Assembly: GCF_009363615.1 (NCBI RefSeq) | Contig: NZ_CP045385.1 | Coordinates: 558,001 to 622,000 of the forward strand | DNA: 64,000 nt | From: Ruegeria sp. THAF33 | GTDB lineage: Bacteria > Pseudomonadota > Alphaproteobacteria > Rhodobacterales > Rhodobacteraceae | Reading direction: 5' to 3' | In this document: piece after piece, positions 8,319-17,559 of the stretch | Layout: each line of letters begins with the position of its first letter | Position numbering within the stretch: position 1 is the first letter of the stretch | Notes under the pieces: generated by a model | Told to the model about the DNA's origin: nothing | Database searches by the model: none | What the model saw: only the letters and a program-made list of their open reading frames with translations | Translations under genes and position numbers: made by a program

Positions 8319-9524
8319 CTAAGCTTCTGAAAGATACCTTTCCGACAACGGCAGGCTCGCCGCACCCAGTGAGCGTGCTTCCGGGCCCACGGTCCCTGCC
8401 AGCACGGCAGGGCGCTCGAGACCGGTCAGGTTAAGCTCAGACAGTTTGTCTTCGACCATTTCAACCAAACGCGCCTTGATGTCCTGCGGCATCCAGCCGT
8501 CAATCTTCACGCATTCGAAATCTATCAGGCTACAGGATGAGACAATCGCATAGGCAATCCCGCTCGCCGTCTGCTTCAACCAGTTTTCCAGTTGAACTTT
8601 TGGCACATCCCAACGCTGGGTCGTTTCCCAAATGGAATGCGACGTGACACCTGCCGTGGTGATTGCACGCTCGAGCACGTACAGGCTGGCCACATCGATA
8701 AGCGGCCTGACACCACCGACATCATCCGGCACAGGCAAGGGGCCGATTGCGCCCGAGTTTCCACGCCCTGAAAAGATTGCGCCATTGAGGACCACACCGC
8801 CGCCAATGAAGAAACCAATATAGAAGTACAGGAAATCCCTTGGCCCATCGGCTGGACCGAATACCAATTCCGCCCCACAAGCCGCAGTGGCGTCATTTTG
8901 CAGGAATACCGGAATATCGAGGCGCCGCGCCAGGTCAGCCTTCAGGTCTGATACGCGCCACGGGTCCATTTCTTCCTGAGGAACCTGAAGGGTCTGGGCC
9001 CAGTCCCATAGGTAGAACGGCATGGCAATCCCAAGTCCCGCAATCCTGCCTTTGGCCTCAGGCGGCATGGATGATATCATTTTGCCCAGACTCTCAGTGG
9101 AAAACTCCAATGTGGCTTTCGGCGTTGGATAGTCATAGGTTCGCCGCTCGCGCTGCCGCACATTTCCGACAAAGTCAGTCAAAACCAGCTCGGTACTGCG
9201 GCGCCCGACCTTGAGCCCAAAGAAAAACGCACCATCCGGGTTGAGGCGCATGGGAACGGAAGGTTGCCCGACCTTCCCGCGGACCGGCTCACCGCGCAAC
9301 AGCAAACCATCCTTCTCCAACAGCCGCATGATGACGGAAACGGTTTGTGCCGACAGTCCGGTCATGCGCGCGATCTCGGACTTCGCAAGGGCCTGATGAC
9401 GCCGGACAAGCGACAACACCAGCCGTTCGTTCCGGGCCCGCATCCCGCTTTGGTTGGTACCGCGCACCTCTGACCCGTGCAGGCCAATCGAATTTTTCCG
9501 AGATGAATTTTCAGGCACGACCAC
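8319..9524 (-). CDS. frcR: ROK-family transcriptional regulator, probable fructose repressor
   Basis: This 401-residue regulator has an N-terminal winged HTH at about 30-85 (AKSEIARMTGLSAQTVSVIM) followed by a sugar-kinase-like ROK domain. The usual ROK zinc cluster CxCGxxGC and the GH motif are absent; the corresponding place reads GNSGAIGPLP. It therefore probably senses ligand without kinase activity. The start is a GTG at 9524, and a second GTG at 9518 is equally near the AGGAAAGGGG ribosome binding site. It is divergent from frcBCAK as in Sinorhizobium meliloti. A long dyad lies in the shared intergenic region. Confidence 0.85.
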   Translation of the reverse strand: MVVPENSSRKNSIGLHGSEVRGTNQSGMRARNERLVLSLVRRHQALAKSEIARMTGLSAQTVSVIMRLLEKDGLLLRGEPVRGKVGQPSVPMRLNPDGAFFFGLKVGRRSTELVLTDFVGNVRQRERRTYDYPTPKATLEFSTESLGKMISSMPPEAKGRIAGLGIAMPFYLWDWAQTLQVPQEEMDPWRVSDLKADLARRLDIPVFLQNDATAACGAELVFGPADGPRDFLYFYIGFFIGGGVVLNGAIFSGRGNSGAIGPLPVPDDVGGVRPLIDVASLYVLERAITTAGVTSHSIWETTQRWDVPKVQLENWLKQTASGIAYAIVSSCSLIDFECVKIDGWMPQDIKARLVEMVEDKLSELNLTGLERPAVLAGTVGPEARSLGAASLPLSERYLSEA

Positions 9525-9568
9525 CCCTTTCCTGTTGAAGAATGAGAAAGCCCGCCCGCCCTGTCAAT

Positions 9569-9593
9569 AATAAATAAGAGTGATTTATTTATT
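9569..9593. promoter_or_regulatory. Palindromic operator candidate for the ROK repressor
   Basis: Perfect nine-base arms AATAAATAA and TTATTTATT are separated by seven bases. The dyad lies between the divergent ROK gene and frcB, about 105 bases before the frcB ATG, in an AT-rich island that contrasts with the GC-rich surroundings. Position and symmetry fit a repressor site; binding is inferred. Confidence 0.6.
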
Positions 9594-9696
9594 GACTCAA
9601 AATTCGAATCTTGTGATTGTTTCTTATGGGGTCAGGATTTTTTGCCTGATCGCCCTCGTGCCCTACTCGGCATAGAAAAAACTGGGAGGATAATCG

Positions 9697-10716
9697 ATGA
9701 AACTCGCAAAACTTGCGGGTGCTGCTGCGCTCGGGGTTACTGCCATGGCTGGCAGTGCAATGGCGGAAGGCGAAACTGTTTGCCTGATCACCAAGACGGA
9801 CACCAACCCGTTCTTTGTCAAAATGAAAGAAGGTGCGACTGCAAAAGCGGAAGAGCTGGGAATGACGCTCAAAGCCTTTGCGGGCAAAGTTGACGGTGAC
9901 CATGAAACGCAGGTGCAAGCCATTGAGACCTGCATTCTGGACGGCGCCAAAGGCATTCTGCTGACGGCCTCGGACACATCATCCATCGTTCCGGCCGTGA
10001 AGCAGGCGCGGGATGCAGGTGTTCTGGTTATCGCTCTGGATACGCCGCTGGAACCCATTGACTCGGCTGACGCGACCTTTGCCACGGACAATTTCCTGGC
10101 CGGGCTGCTGATTGGACAATGGGCCAAAGCCACGCTGGGCGACGCGGCCAACGACGCGAAAATTGCGACATTGGACCTTGCCGTCAGCCAGCCGACAGTG
10201 GACGTGCTGCGCAATCAGGGCTTCCTGCAAGGCTTTGGTGTCGATCTGGCGGACCCGAACGTAATCGGTGATGAAGATGACCCCCGTCTTGTCGGAAGTG
10301 ATGTCACTGCCGGCAACGAAGAAGGTGGTCGCCGCGCGATGGAAAACCTTCTGGCCAAGGATCCGACGATCAACGTTGTTCACACCATCAACGAGCCTGC
10401 CGCGGCAGGCGCCTACGAGGCGCTGAAAGCCATCGGGCGCGAAAATGACGTGCTCATCGTTTCCGTGGACGGAGGCTGCCCGGGTGTCCAAAACGTTGCC
10501 GATGGTGTTATCGGCGCGACGTCGCAGCAATACCCGCTGTTGATGGCATCGCTGGGTGTTGAGGCCGTCAAGAAATGGGCGGACGAAGGCGTGAAGCCTG
10601 AAAACACGCCTGGCAAGGATTTCTTTGACACCGGCGTAGCGCTTGTAACGGACAAGCCTGCCGAAGGCGTCGAGTCGATCTCGGTCAAAGAAGGCATGGA
10701 CCTCTGCTGGGGTTAA
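9697..10716 (+). CDS. frcB: Fructose ABC transporter periplasmic binding protein
   Basis: This 339-residue protein has a signal peptide cleaved near AMAEG and a Periplasmic_Binding_Protein_4-type ribose/fructose-binding fold. It keeps the TKTDTNPFF start, the sugar-ring contact region around ALDTPLEP and a hinge near [10 protein letters not shown]. It delivers fructose (and perhaps ribose or mannose, as known for Sinorhizobium FrcB) to FrcC. The ATG is preceded by GGGAGG. It is the first gene of the operon and is followed by a strong hairpin before frcC, typical where binding protein is needed in excess. Confidence 0.9.
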   Translation: MKLAKLAGAAALGVTAMAGSAMAEGETVCLITKTDTNPFFVKMKEGATAKAEELGMTLKAFAGKVDGDHETQVQAIETCILDGAKGILLTASDTSSIVPAVKQARDAGVLVIALDTPLEPIDSADATFATDNFLAGLLIGQWAKATLGDAANDAKIATLDLAVSQPTVDVLRNQGFLQGFGVDLADPNVIGDEDDPRLVGSDVTAGNEEGGRRAMENLLAKDPTINVVHTINEPAAAGAYEALKAIGRENDVLIVSVDGGCPGVQNVADGVIGATSQQYPLLMASLGVEAVKKWADEGVKPENTPGKDFFDTGVALVTDKPAEGVESISVKEGMDLCWG

Positions 10717-10727
10717 CCTGACCACCC

Positions 10728-10752
10728 GGAGGGCCGCAGAGGGCGGCCTTCC
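10728..10752 (+). repeat. Intercistronic hairpin frcB/frcC
   Basis: A ten-pair stem (one G-U) GGAGGGCCGC / GCGGCCTTCC encloses a five-base loop starting 11 bases after the frcB stop. No T-run follows, so it more likely stabilises the 3' end of frcB mRNA than ends transcription. Confidence 0.6.
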
Positions 10753-10824
10753 GCATTTCAAACCACCCATTCGCCCGAAAACTTGCTAAAGTCGTCAGTA
10801 ACCTGACGCTTTGGGGGAACCTTT

Positions 10825-11898
10825 ATGTCCGATACTTCACGACGATCAGACGACTTCGAAGCCGCTGCAAAAGGCAGCCAGGAACAGATTGCCGAATTTG
10901 ACGATCACCACCGCGGGTTTGTCGGAACGGTTCAGCATTTTCTGCATGTGAACCCCTCTTTGGTGCCGCTGATCGTTCTTGTGGCTGCCATCGTCATTTT
11001 CGGGGCTTTGCTGGGCTCCAAGTTCTTCTCGCCATTCGCGCTGACCCTGATCCTGCAACAGGTTCAGATCGTCGGGATCGTGGCGGCGGCGCAAAGCCTC
11101 GTCATCCTGACCGCCGGTATCGATCTGAGCGTCGGAGCAATCATGGTGATGTCGTCGGTTGTCATGGGACAGTTCACCTTCCGATATGGGCTGCCGCCAA
11201 CGGTCGCGATTGTTTGCGGCCTTTTCGTTGGCACCGCAATCGGTGCGGTGAACGGGTATCTGGTCAGCCGCATCAAACTGCCGCCGTTCATCGTGACGCT
11301 TGGCATGTGGCAAATCGTTCTTGCGGCGAACTTCCTGTATTCTCAGAACGAAACAATCCGGTCGCAGGAGATCGAAGAAAACGCCGCAATTCTGCAACTT
11401 TTCGGGGCCAAGTTCAACGTGGGCGGGGCGGTATTCACCGTCGGCGTGATCTTCATGCTGGTGCTGATCCTCGGGCTTTCCTACGCCCTTCGTCACACCG
11501 CATGGGGAAGGCATGTCTATGCGGTCGGTGATGATCCGGAAGCCGCTGAGCTGTCTGGCGTCAATGTGCATCGCACGCTGATGTCGGTTTACATGCTGTC
11601 CGGGCTGATCTGCGCCTTCGCGGGCTGGGCTCTGATTGGTCGGATCGGGTCCGTGTCTCCAACGTCTGGCCAGTTGGCCAATATTGAAAGCATAACAGCG
11701 GTCGTGATCGGGGGCATATCCCTGTTCGGTGGCCGCGGGTCCATTCTCGGATCATTGTTCGGAGCGTTGATCGTCGGGGTCTTCACGCTTGGGCTTCGGT
11801 TGCTGGGCGCTGATGCGCAATGGACGTTCCTGTTGATCGGCATCCTTATCATCGCAGCGGTCGCGGTCGACCAGTGGATCAGAAAGGTGGCAGCCTGA
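10825..11898 (+). CDS. frcC: Fructose ABC transporter permease
   Basis: This 357-residue inner membrane permease of the RbsC/FrcC family has a 50-residue cytosolic N-terminus and about ten hydrophobic helices. It carries the family motif ILTAGIDLSVGA near residue 92 and the cytoplasmic EAA-like loop YAVGDDPEAAELSGV near 232 that contacts the ATPase. The ATG follows a GGGGGA ribosome binding site. Its stop shares one base with the frcA start, so the two are coupled. Confidence 0.92.
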   Translation: MSDTSRRSDDFEAAAKGSQEQIAEFDDHHRGFVGTVQHFLHVNPSLVPLIVLVAAIVIFGALLGSKFFSPFALTLILQQVQIVGIVAAAQSLVILTAGIDLSVGAIMVMSSVVMGQFTFRYGLPPTVAIVCGLFVGTAIGAVNGYLVSRIKLPPFIVTLGMWQIVLAANFLYSQNETIRSQEIEENAAILQLFGAKFNVGGAVFTVGVIFMLVLILGLSYALRHTAWGRHVYAVGDDPEAAELSGVNVHRTLMSVYMLSGLICAFAGWALIGRIGSVSPTSGQLANIESITAVVIGGISLFGGRGSILGSLFGALIVGVFTLGLRLLGADAQWTFLLIGILIIAAVAVDQWIRKVAA

Positions 11899-12674
11899 TG
11901 GAACCTATTCTCAAAGGACGGAACCTTGTGAAGCGCTATGGCAAGGTGACTGCACTGGACCATTGCGATTTCGATCTGATGCCGGGTGAAATTCTGGCGG
12001 TGATCGGCGACAACGGGGCAGGCAAATCAACGCTGATCAAGGCGGTGTCCGGCGCGGTGATGCCGGATGAGGGCGAAGTCTGGCTGGAAGGTCAGAAGGT
12101 GAATTTCCACTCGCCGATTGACGCGCGCGAAGCCGGTATTGAAACGGTTTACCAGACCCTTGCGATGTCCCCTGCCCTGTCGATCGCGGACAACATGTTC
12201 ATGGGGCGCGAGATTCGGCGCAAAGGGCCGTTGGGATCATGGTTCCGAATGCTCGACCGTCCGGCGATGGAGAAATTCGCCCGCGACAAGCTGAGCGAAC
12301 TGGGCCTGATGACGATCCAGAACATCAATCAAGCCGTCGAAACTCTGTCCGGGGGTCAGCGTCAGGGTGTTGCGGTGGCACGTGCCGCGGCATTCGGATC
12401 AAAAGTCATCATCCTGGACGAACCAACCGCCGCATTGGGCGTGAAGGAAAGCCGGCGCGTTCTTGAACTGATCCTGGACGTGAAGTCTCGCGGCATTCCG
12501 ATCATCCTGATCAGCCACAATATGCCACATGTTTTCGAGGTCGCCGATCGAATTCACGTGCATCGGCTGGGCAAACGCCTCTGCGTCGTTGATCCCAAGG
12601 ATTACACGATGTCCGACGCAGTGGCGTTCATGACCGGTGCCAAGGAACCGCCCGCCGAGGACGAAGCCGCGTGA
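11898..12674 (+). CDS. frcA: Fructose ABC transporter ATP-binding protein
   Basis: This 258-residue protein has a single ATPase domain rather than the duplicated form of RbsA. Walker A is GDNGAGKST, the signature LSGGQRQGV, Walker B ILDEPTAALG and the H-loop ISHN. The frame opens upstream at 11820 inside frcC, but the ATG at 11898 begins the conserved domain and overlaps the frcC TGA (TGATG). It presumably acts as a homodimer under FrcC. It is followed without a gap by the kinase gene. Confidence 0.92.
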   Translation: MEPILKGRNLVKRYGKVTALDHCDFDLMPGEILAVIGDNGAGKSTLIKAVSGAVMPDEGEVWLEGQKVNFHSPIDAREAGIETVYQTLAMSPALSIADNMFMGREIRRKGPLGSWFRMLDRPAMEKFARDKLSELGLMTIQNINQAVETLSGGQRQGVAVARAAAFGSKVIILDEPTAALGVKESRRVLELILDVKSRGIPIILISHNMPHVFEVADRIHVHRLGKRLCVVDPKDYTMSDAVAFMTGAKEPPAEDEAA

Positions 12675-13309
12675 CGGGTAAACTTGCCACCCCCGAGGCG
12701 CTTGCAAGAAAAATCGCGGATGCCGTCCAGGCCTTGCCGCCGCTGCAAGGCCGGCATCTCGTCGCGATTGCCGGGCCGCCGGGTTCGGGAAAAACGACTG
12801 CGGCGGGCCTTGCAACCAAAGAGCTTTATCTGCGCGGCGTCGCAACCGGATTGGTTTTCATGGACGGCTTCCACTATGACAACGTGATCTTGAAGGATCG
12901 CGGCCTGCTGAACCGCAAAGGATCTCCTGAAACCTTTGATCTTGCCGGCTTTCATGCGTTGCTTGATCGATTGCGCGCGGAAGAAGAAGTCGCAATACCC
13001 GCGTTTGACCGGGAACTGGATCTGGCCATTGCCGCGCGGTCCATGATCACAGCGGATCAGCGCGTTGTTCTCGTTGAGGGCAATTACCTTCTCTTGAACG
13101 AGCCGGGTTGGTCGGACCTTCACCAACTGTGGACATTCAAGGTATTTTTGGACACCGATTTGAAAACACTCCAAACCCGCCTGACCAACAGATGGATCGG
13201 CCATGGTCTGGACGCCAATGCCGCCAAGGACCGCGCGCAGTCGAACGATCTGCCGAATGCACAGCGCGTGATCCGAAATTCGATACCCGGTGATCTGACA
13301 CTGGCTTGA
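12671..13309 (+). CDS. frcK: FrcK-type P-loop kinase of the fructose operon
   Basis: This 212-residue kinase of the uridine kinase/pantothenate kinase-like P-loop fold shows Walker A GPPGSGKTT near residue 36, a substrate segment MDGFHYDN near 64 and VEGNYLLL near 137. It starts with GTG overlapping the frcA stop by four bases. In Sinorhizobium meliloti frcK is the last gene of the frcBCAK operon, and its true phosphoryl acceptor is not firmly established. A role in phosphorylating the incoming sugar is assumed from position. Confidence 0.85.
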   Translation: MTGKLATPEALARKIADAVQALPPLQGRHLVAIAGPPGSGKTTAAGLATKELYLRGVATGLVFMDGFHYDNVILKDRGLLNRKGSPETFDLAGFHALLDRLRAEEEVAIPAFDRELDLAIAARSMITADQRVVLVEGNYLLLNEPGWSDLHQLWTFKVFLDTDLKTLQTRLTNRWIGHGLDANAAKDRAQSNDLPNAQRVIRNSIPGDLTLA

Positions 13310-13355
13310 GTTTTGCCTGCGGCCAACACAACCCGTCTTGATGAAAGGCCAGAGG

Positions 13356-14072
13356 TCAGTTCCGGTACACCGGCGGAACAAGACCGGCCTGGAACCAAGT
13401 CACGAAGGACACGATCGAAAACACCGGCAGCCCGGTCGCCTGCTGAATATCCGGTGCATAGGGGCACATATTCGTGCACTCCAGAACGATTGCACCAAGA
13501 TCGGGGTGGTCCGAGGCCAACGCGATCGCGGCCTCAACATTGTCCTCCCGGGCCTTCTCAACATTCAGACGCGACTCATTGCCCAGAATTGCGCGGGTGA
13601 ATTCCCGCCCACCCTCGGTTGTGCCGATTGGCGTGTCCAAGGGGACATTGGCAGCCTGAAGATGGTCATTGGTCAAGGTGGAGGCCGAAATGGTCAGAAT
13701 GCCCGCGCGCTTTCCCCTGGGAAGGATGCGATTCACCATTTCGACCTGCATCAAGGACGAGGTGACGACGGGAACCGGAACGGCCTCGGCCAGCTCCTTC
13801 TGGAACAGGGACAGGAACCCGCAATTGGTTGTTATTCCGTCCGCGCCGTCCTTGACCAGCTCTTGCGCGGCGTCGATGAAGACCTCGAGCATACCTTCGG
13901 CCCGATGCCGGACCACCCGATCGGGCGAGGCATCCCGGACGATGCGGTACAGCACCGGAAACGGCCATGTCCGTGCATTGCCCATGTCACCGGGAATTCT
14001 TGGGAATTGCGCGTCCAGCATAAGGATTCCCACCGATGCACCATAAATGGATTTGCCGCCCTGCGCGATCAT
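13356..14072 (-). CDS. Aspartate/glutamate racemase superfamily protein
   Basis: This 238-residue protein of the Asp/Glu/hydantoin racemase superfamily retains both catalytic cysteines, in TTNCGFL near residue 84 and LECTNMCPY near 202. It could therefore carry out a cofactor-independent racemisation, or act like maleate isomerase on the same scaffold. It is convergent with frcK and overlaps the upstream gntR gene by four bases, so regulator and enzyme form one transcript. Substrate is unknown. The divergent ThDP enzyme and nearby enolase-superfamily enzyme suggest a shared catabolic route. Confidence 0.8.
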   Translation of the reverse strand: MIAQGGKSIYGASVGILMLDAQFPRIPGDMGNARTWPFPVLYRIVRDASPDRVVRHRAEGMLEVFIDAAQELVKDGADGITTNCGFLSLFQKELAEAVPVPVVTSSLMQVEMVNRILPRGKRAGILTISASTLTNDHLQAANVPLDTPIGTTEGGREFTRAILGNESRLNVEKAREDNVEAAIALASDHPDLGAIVLECTNMCPYAPDIQQATGLPVFSIVSFVTWFQAGLVPPVYRN

Positions 14073-14773
14073 CCCTGTGCCTCCTCGATAATGCGAGTCG
14101 AGATGTCTTCGGCCCCTTCCATGTAGATGCTGGTAATCCCGTGACGCACGGCGTCCTGAACCTGATCCATTCGTTTTGTGATATGAGCCGCCAGAACCCG
14201 GGCCGCCTCGTCCGCGTCCCGATCCAGCAGGGCCTGCATGACGTGTTTATGTTCGTCCTTGGACTTCTGCACCCGGTCCATGCTCATGGAAATCCAGCGG
14301 ATATAGCGGATACGCTCGTTGATGCGCGTCAGAGTTTGCAACAACTCCATGTTCCCTGACAGCTTTGCGATCCCCAGATGGAACGCTTCGTCCCGGGCCA
14401 CTGCCTCTTCGATCGTCAGGCCGGTGATGTCGATGCCCGTTTCGTAAAGTTCATCACGCAGCTTTTGCAGGTCTTCATCCGTCGCCCTGGCGCAGGCGGA
14501 TCGGGCCGCCGCGGATTCGATAATCTGGCGCAGCTCGAAAAGGTCGAACACGCTTTGCGCATCCAAGGAACGGCAAAAGAACCCTTGCCCCGGGCGGAAA
14601 TCGAACAGCCGTTCGGCAACCAGACGGTTCAACGCTTCTCGCAACGGCGTGCGGCTGACGCCCAGATCCCTGGACAGCGCGACCTCGTTCAGGCGGTCAC
14701 CCGGGCGCAGGCGGAAGGACACCGCCATCGCTTTGACCTGATCATAGATATCATCGACGCGTGGACCCGCCAT
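14069..14773 (-). CDS. GntR-family regulator with FCD domain
   Basis: This 234-residue regulator has an N-terminal winged HTH (LNEVALSRDLGVSRTPLREAL near residue 30) and an FCD effector domain. The domain contains the metal-ligand-like pattern ARDEAFHLGIAKLSGN and a C-terminal H near AAHITKR. The frame extends to 14812, but the ATG at 14773 starts the usual short N-terminal helix. It is transcribed with the racemase gene and divergently from the ThDP enzyme. Two GntR-like palindromes lie between them. Confidence 0.88.
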   Translation of the reverse strand: MAGPRVDDIYDQVKAMAVSFRLRPGDRLNEVALSRDLGVSRTPLREALNRLVAERLFDFRPGQGFFCRSLDAQSVFDLFELRQIIESAAARSACARATDEDLQKLRDELYETGIDITGLTIEEAVARDEAFHLGIAKLSGNMELLQTLTRINERIRYIRWISMSMDRVQKSKDEHKHVMQALLDRDADEAARVLAAHITKRMDQVQDAVRHGITSIYMEGAEDISTRIIEEAQG

Positions 14774-14838
14774 AAACAATGCCCTTCTTCCGTTGGTCCA
14801 CAGGTGCCACACTCAATTCTTGAAATCAATATGCAAAC

Positions 14839-14859
14839 CTGTATACAGCTATGTGTACA
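14839..14859. promoter_or_regulatory. GntR/FCD operator candidates
   Basis: A perfect palindrome CTGTATACAG (14839-14848) is followed closely by TGTGTACA (14852-14859). Both lie in the divergent promoter region between the gntR and ThDP-enzyme genes. GTATAC-centred dyads are common for FCD-type GntR regulators. The assignment to this regulator is by position. Confidence 0.55.
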
Positions 14860-14885
14860 ATTTCAGCGCAATGGAATCGCGAACC

Positions 14886-16580
14886 ATGACAGGGACGAAT
14901 TACCTGACCGGAGCCGAGGCGATGGTGCGTATGCTCGAGGCGCATGGCGTCACCCATATGTTCGGCCTGTGCGGCGATACCACCTTGCCGTTCTATGACG
15001 CACTCGCCCGAATGGATCACGGCATTCAGCACATTCTGACCCGCGACGAACGGCACGCCGCCTACATGGCGGATGGCTATGCACGCGTGACAGGCAGGCC
15101 CGGCGTTTGCGAAGGCCCTTCCGGCGGTGGCGCGACCTACATTCTGCCGGGTGTGGTCGAGGCCAATGAAAGTTCGGTTCCAATCCTGGCGATCACCTCT
15201 GATGTGGCGACGACCAGCCGCGGGAAATACCCTTTGACAGAACTGGATCAGCCAGCGTTGTTCCGCCCGCTGACGAAGTGGAACGCGTCTCTGGATGATG
15301 CCGCCCGGCTTCCGGCCATGGTTCGTGCGGCGTTCAGGGCGATGACAACGGGAACACCCGGCGCGACCCATCTGGCACTGCCGTTTGATACGCAGAAGGC
15401 ACAGGTGGACGAGGCGGAAATCTGGGCCGATGACCGGCATCGCAGCTTTCCCGCCGAACGGGCTGCCCCCGATCCGGATGCCATCGAAGCAGCCGCAGCC
15501 ATTCTTGCCCGGGCCACATCCGCCGTCGCGGTCTGTGGCGGCGGCCCGGTTCTGTCCGGCGCGACCGATGCGTTGCGCCGTGTCGCTGGTCTGTTGGACA
15601 TGGCCGTCGCCACAACCGTTTCAGGCCAAGGGTCCATCGCCGAAACCGATCCTTTGGCCCTGGGTGTCGTCGGATCGAACGGCGGGATCCCCGCGACCCG
15701 TGCCGTGGTGGATCAGGCTGATGTCGTCCTGTTCATCGGGTGCCGCGCCGGTTCGGTCACGACCGAACGGTGGAGAAGCCCCGGACGCAACGCCACGATC
15801 ATTCACATCGACAGCGACCCCATGGTGATCGGCGCAAACTATCAGACCGAAGTGGCGATCTGCGCTGACGCCCGCCTCGCGCTTGAGGCATTGGCCCGAG
15901 CGCTGGAGGACCGGCAAGACCTGAACGGACAAGACGGAGCAACCAAGGCCCGCGCCGCGTGGGAGGCCAAGGCGGCGGCGTTTGCCCCCTTGGCTGCAAG
16001 TCGGGAAATGCCGATCCGGCCAGAGGCTGTCATGGCGTCCCTGATGGACATTCTGGACGACGATGCGATTGTGGTCGCTGACCCCGGCACCCCCTGCCCC
16101 TATTTCAGCGCGCATTACCGTTGGCGGCAACCCGGGCGGCATTTCATCACAAATCGCGCACATGGAGCACTGGGCTATTCTCTGGGGGCGGCCATGGGTG
16201 CACATGTTGGCCGGCCCTCGGTCAAGACCCTGGCCGTCATGGGCGATGGTTCGTTTGGGTTCACCTGCGGTGAATTTGAAACGATGGTGCGGCACAAAAT
16301 GCCGATAACCTCGATCGTTTTCTCGAACTCGGTCTTCGGATGGATCAAGGCGGGTCAGGATGCTGGGTTTGATCAACGCTATTACAACGTTGATTTCAAC
16401 CGGACCGACCACGCCGCCGTCGCAGCCGCCTTCGGAGTGAAATCATGGACGGTCAAAGACCCTGAGGACTTGCCGAAGGTGCTGAAACAGGCCCTCGAAC
16501 ATGATGGCCCCACATTGGTCGACATCCATTCGCAGCAGCTTCACGAGGCCGCTGCACCTGTGTCGGAATGGGTTGCGTAA
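14886..16580 (+). CDS. Thiamine-diphosphate-dependent enzyme, acetolactate synthase-like
   Basis: This 564-residue enzyme has the three-domain ThDP fold. The N-terminal domain has the catalytic Glu in RDERHAAYMADGYAR, a central Rossmann-like domain follows, and the C-terminal cofactor motif begins GDGSFGFTCGEFETM. It should decarboxylate or ligate a 2-oxo acid. The distance from housekeeping IlvB suggests a catabolic substrate. The ATG at 14886 has GGAA nine bases upstream; 14871 and 14793 are less likely in-frame alternatives. Its 3' end overlaps the convergent lysR gene by 40 bases. Confidence 0.85.
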   Translation: MTGTNYLTGAEAMVRMLEAHGVTHMFGLCGDTTLPFYDALARMDHGIQHILTRDERHAAYMADGYARVTGRPGVCEGPSGGGATYILPGVVEANESSVPILAITSDVATTSRGKYPLTELDQPALFRPLTKWNASLDDAARLPAMVRAAFRAMTTGTPGATHLALPFDTQKAQVDEAEIWADDRHRSFPAERAAPDPDAIEAAAAILARATSAVAVCGGGPVLSGATDALRRVAGLLDMAVATTVSGQGSIAETDPLALGVVGSNGGIPATRAVVDQADVVLFIGCRAGSVTTERWRSPGRNATIIHIDSDPMVIGANYQTEVAICADARLALEALARALEDRQDLNGQDGATKARAAWEAKAAAFAPLAASREMPIRPEAVMASLMDILDDDAIVVADPGTPCPYFSAHYRWRQPGRHFITNRAHGALGYSLGAAMGAHVGRPSVKTLAVMGDGSFGFTCGEFETMVRHKMPITSIVFSNSVFGWIKAGQDAGFDQRYYNVDFNRTDHAAVAAAFGVKSWTVKDPEDLPKVLKQALEHDGPTLVDIHSQQLHEAAAPVSEWVA

Positions 16581-17461
16581 GAGGCAATCGACGGGGTCAG
16601 CTGGGCCAGGAATTCTTGCGCAATCGTGGACAGGGGGCGCCCCTTTGCGGTGATGATTGCAAGATCCAGCATGACGGATGGCCTGAACGGGCGGGTCTTG
16701 TACCCGCTCTCACCATCGAACGTCACGGTAAAGGGATCGATCATCGCAACCCCCATGCCCTGTTTCACAAAACTCAGCAGGTTCTCGGACAGGTGCGTGT
16801 GAATCTGTGTCCGCCACGTGCGCCCGGATGCCTGAAAGATGTCTCGGGTTCGACGGTGGGTTTGATGTTCCGGGCCCATCACGATGAAGGGCTCGTTTTC
16901 CAGTAATTCCGGTGTCAGAACGTCATAATCCGCCAAGTGGCTATTTTCTGGAAAAGTCGCAAGCGTTTCGAATTGAAACACCTGATAATTCAGAGTGTCG
17001 TGCAGGATCGGCATCTCGACGATGCCGATTTCAAACAGGCCTGAAATCACCCATTCCTGAATCTTGGATGAATACTGCGACTGGAAACTGACGGACAGGT
17101 TGGGGCGGCTTTTGGCAAAACGAGCGATCTCGCGCGGCATGAAACCAAATGACAGAAGATGCGGTGCCGCAACCTGCAATTGACCGGGATGTTTGTTCTG
17201 CAAATCTGTCACGGCCTGCGCCACGTGATCCAGCCCGCGCACGACCGTGTCGACTTCGCGGAACAGCAGCTCGGCTTCCGGGGTGGGCAGCAAACGGCCC
17301 TTGTTGCGCTCGAACAGAGGCAGTCGTGCTTCGCGTTCCAACTGAGCCAACAGATTGCTGATACCAGGCTGGGATATCCCAAGTACCGACGCCGCACCGG
17401 TTACGGTTCCGGTTTCCATGATGGCGTGAAACGCTTGAAGCTGGCGAAAGCGCAGGGACAT
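16541..17461 (-). CDS. LysR-family transcriptional regulator
   Basis: This 306-residue LysR regulator has its HTH at residues 18-37 (GAASVLGISQPGISNLLAQL) and an effector-binding domain from about 90. It is divergent from the enolase-superfamily gene with about 98 bases between, so it probably controls the racemase/oxidase/TRAP operon to its right. The 3' end overlaps the ThDP gene on the opposite strand. Confidence 0.9.
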   Translation of the reverse strand: MSLRFRQLQAFHAIMETGTVTGAASVLGISQPGISNLLAQLEREARLPLFERNKGRLLPTPEAELLFREVDTVVRGLDHVAQAVTDLQNKHPGQLQVAAPHLLSFGFMPREIARFAKSRPNLSVSFQSQYSSKIQEWVISGLFEIGIVEMPILHDTLNYQVFQFETLATFPENSHLADYDVLTPELLENEPFIVMGPEHQTHRRTRDIFQASGRTWRTQIHTHLSENLLSFVKQGMGVAMIDPFTVTFDGESGYKTRPFRPSVMLDLAIITAKGRPLSTIAQEFLAQLTPSIASYATHSDTGAAAS

Positions 17462-17559
17462 GGATTACCGCATCATTTTTTCTGATGAACTGTCGAAGAT
17501 ATAGTATTTGAAATGATATGCCCGTCAAGGCAGGCTTCCGCTCAACCACAGGGGGCGGA

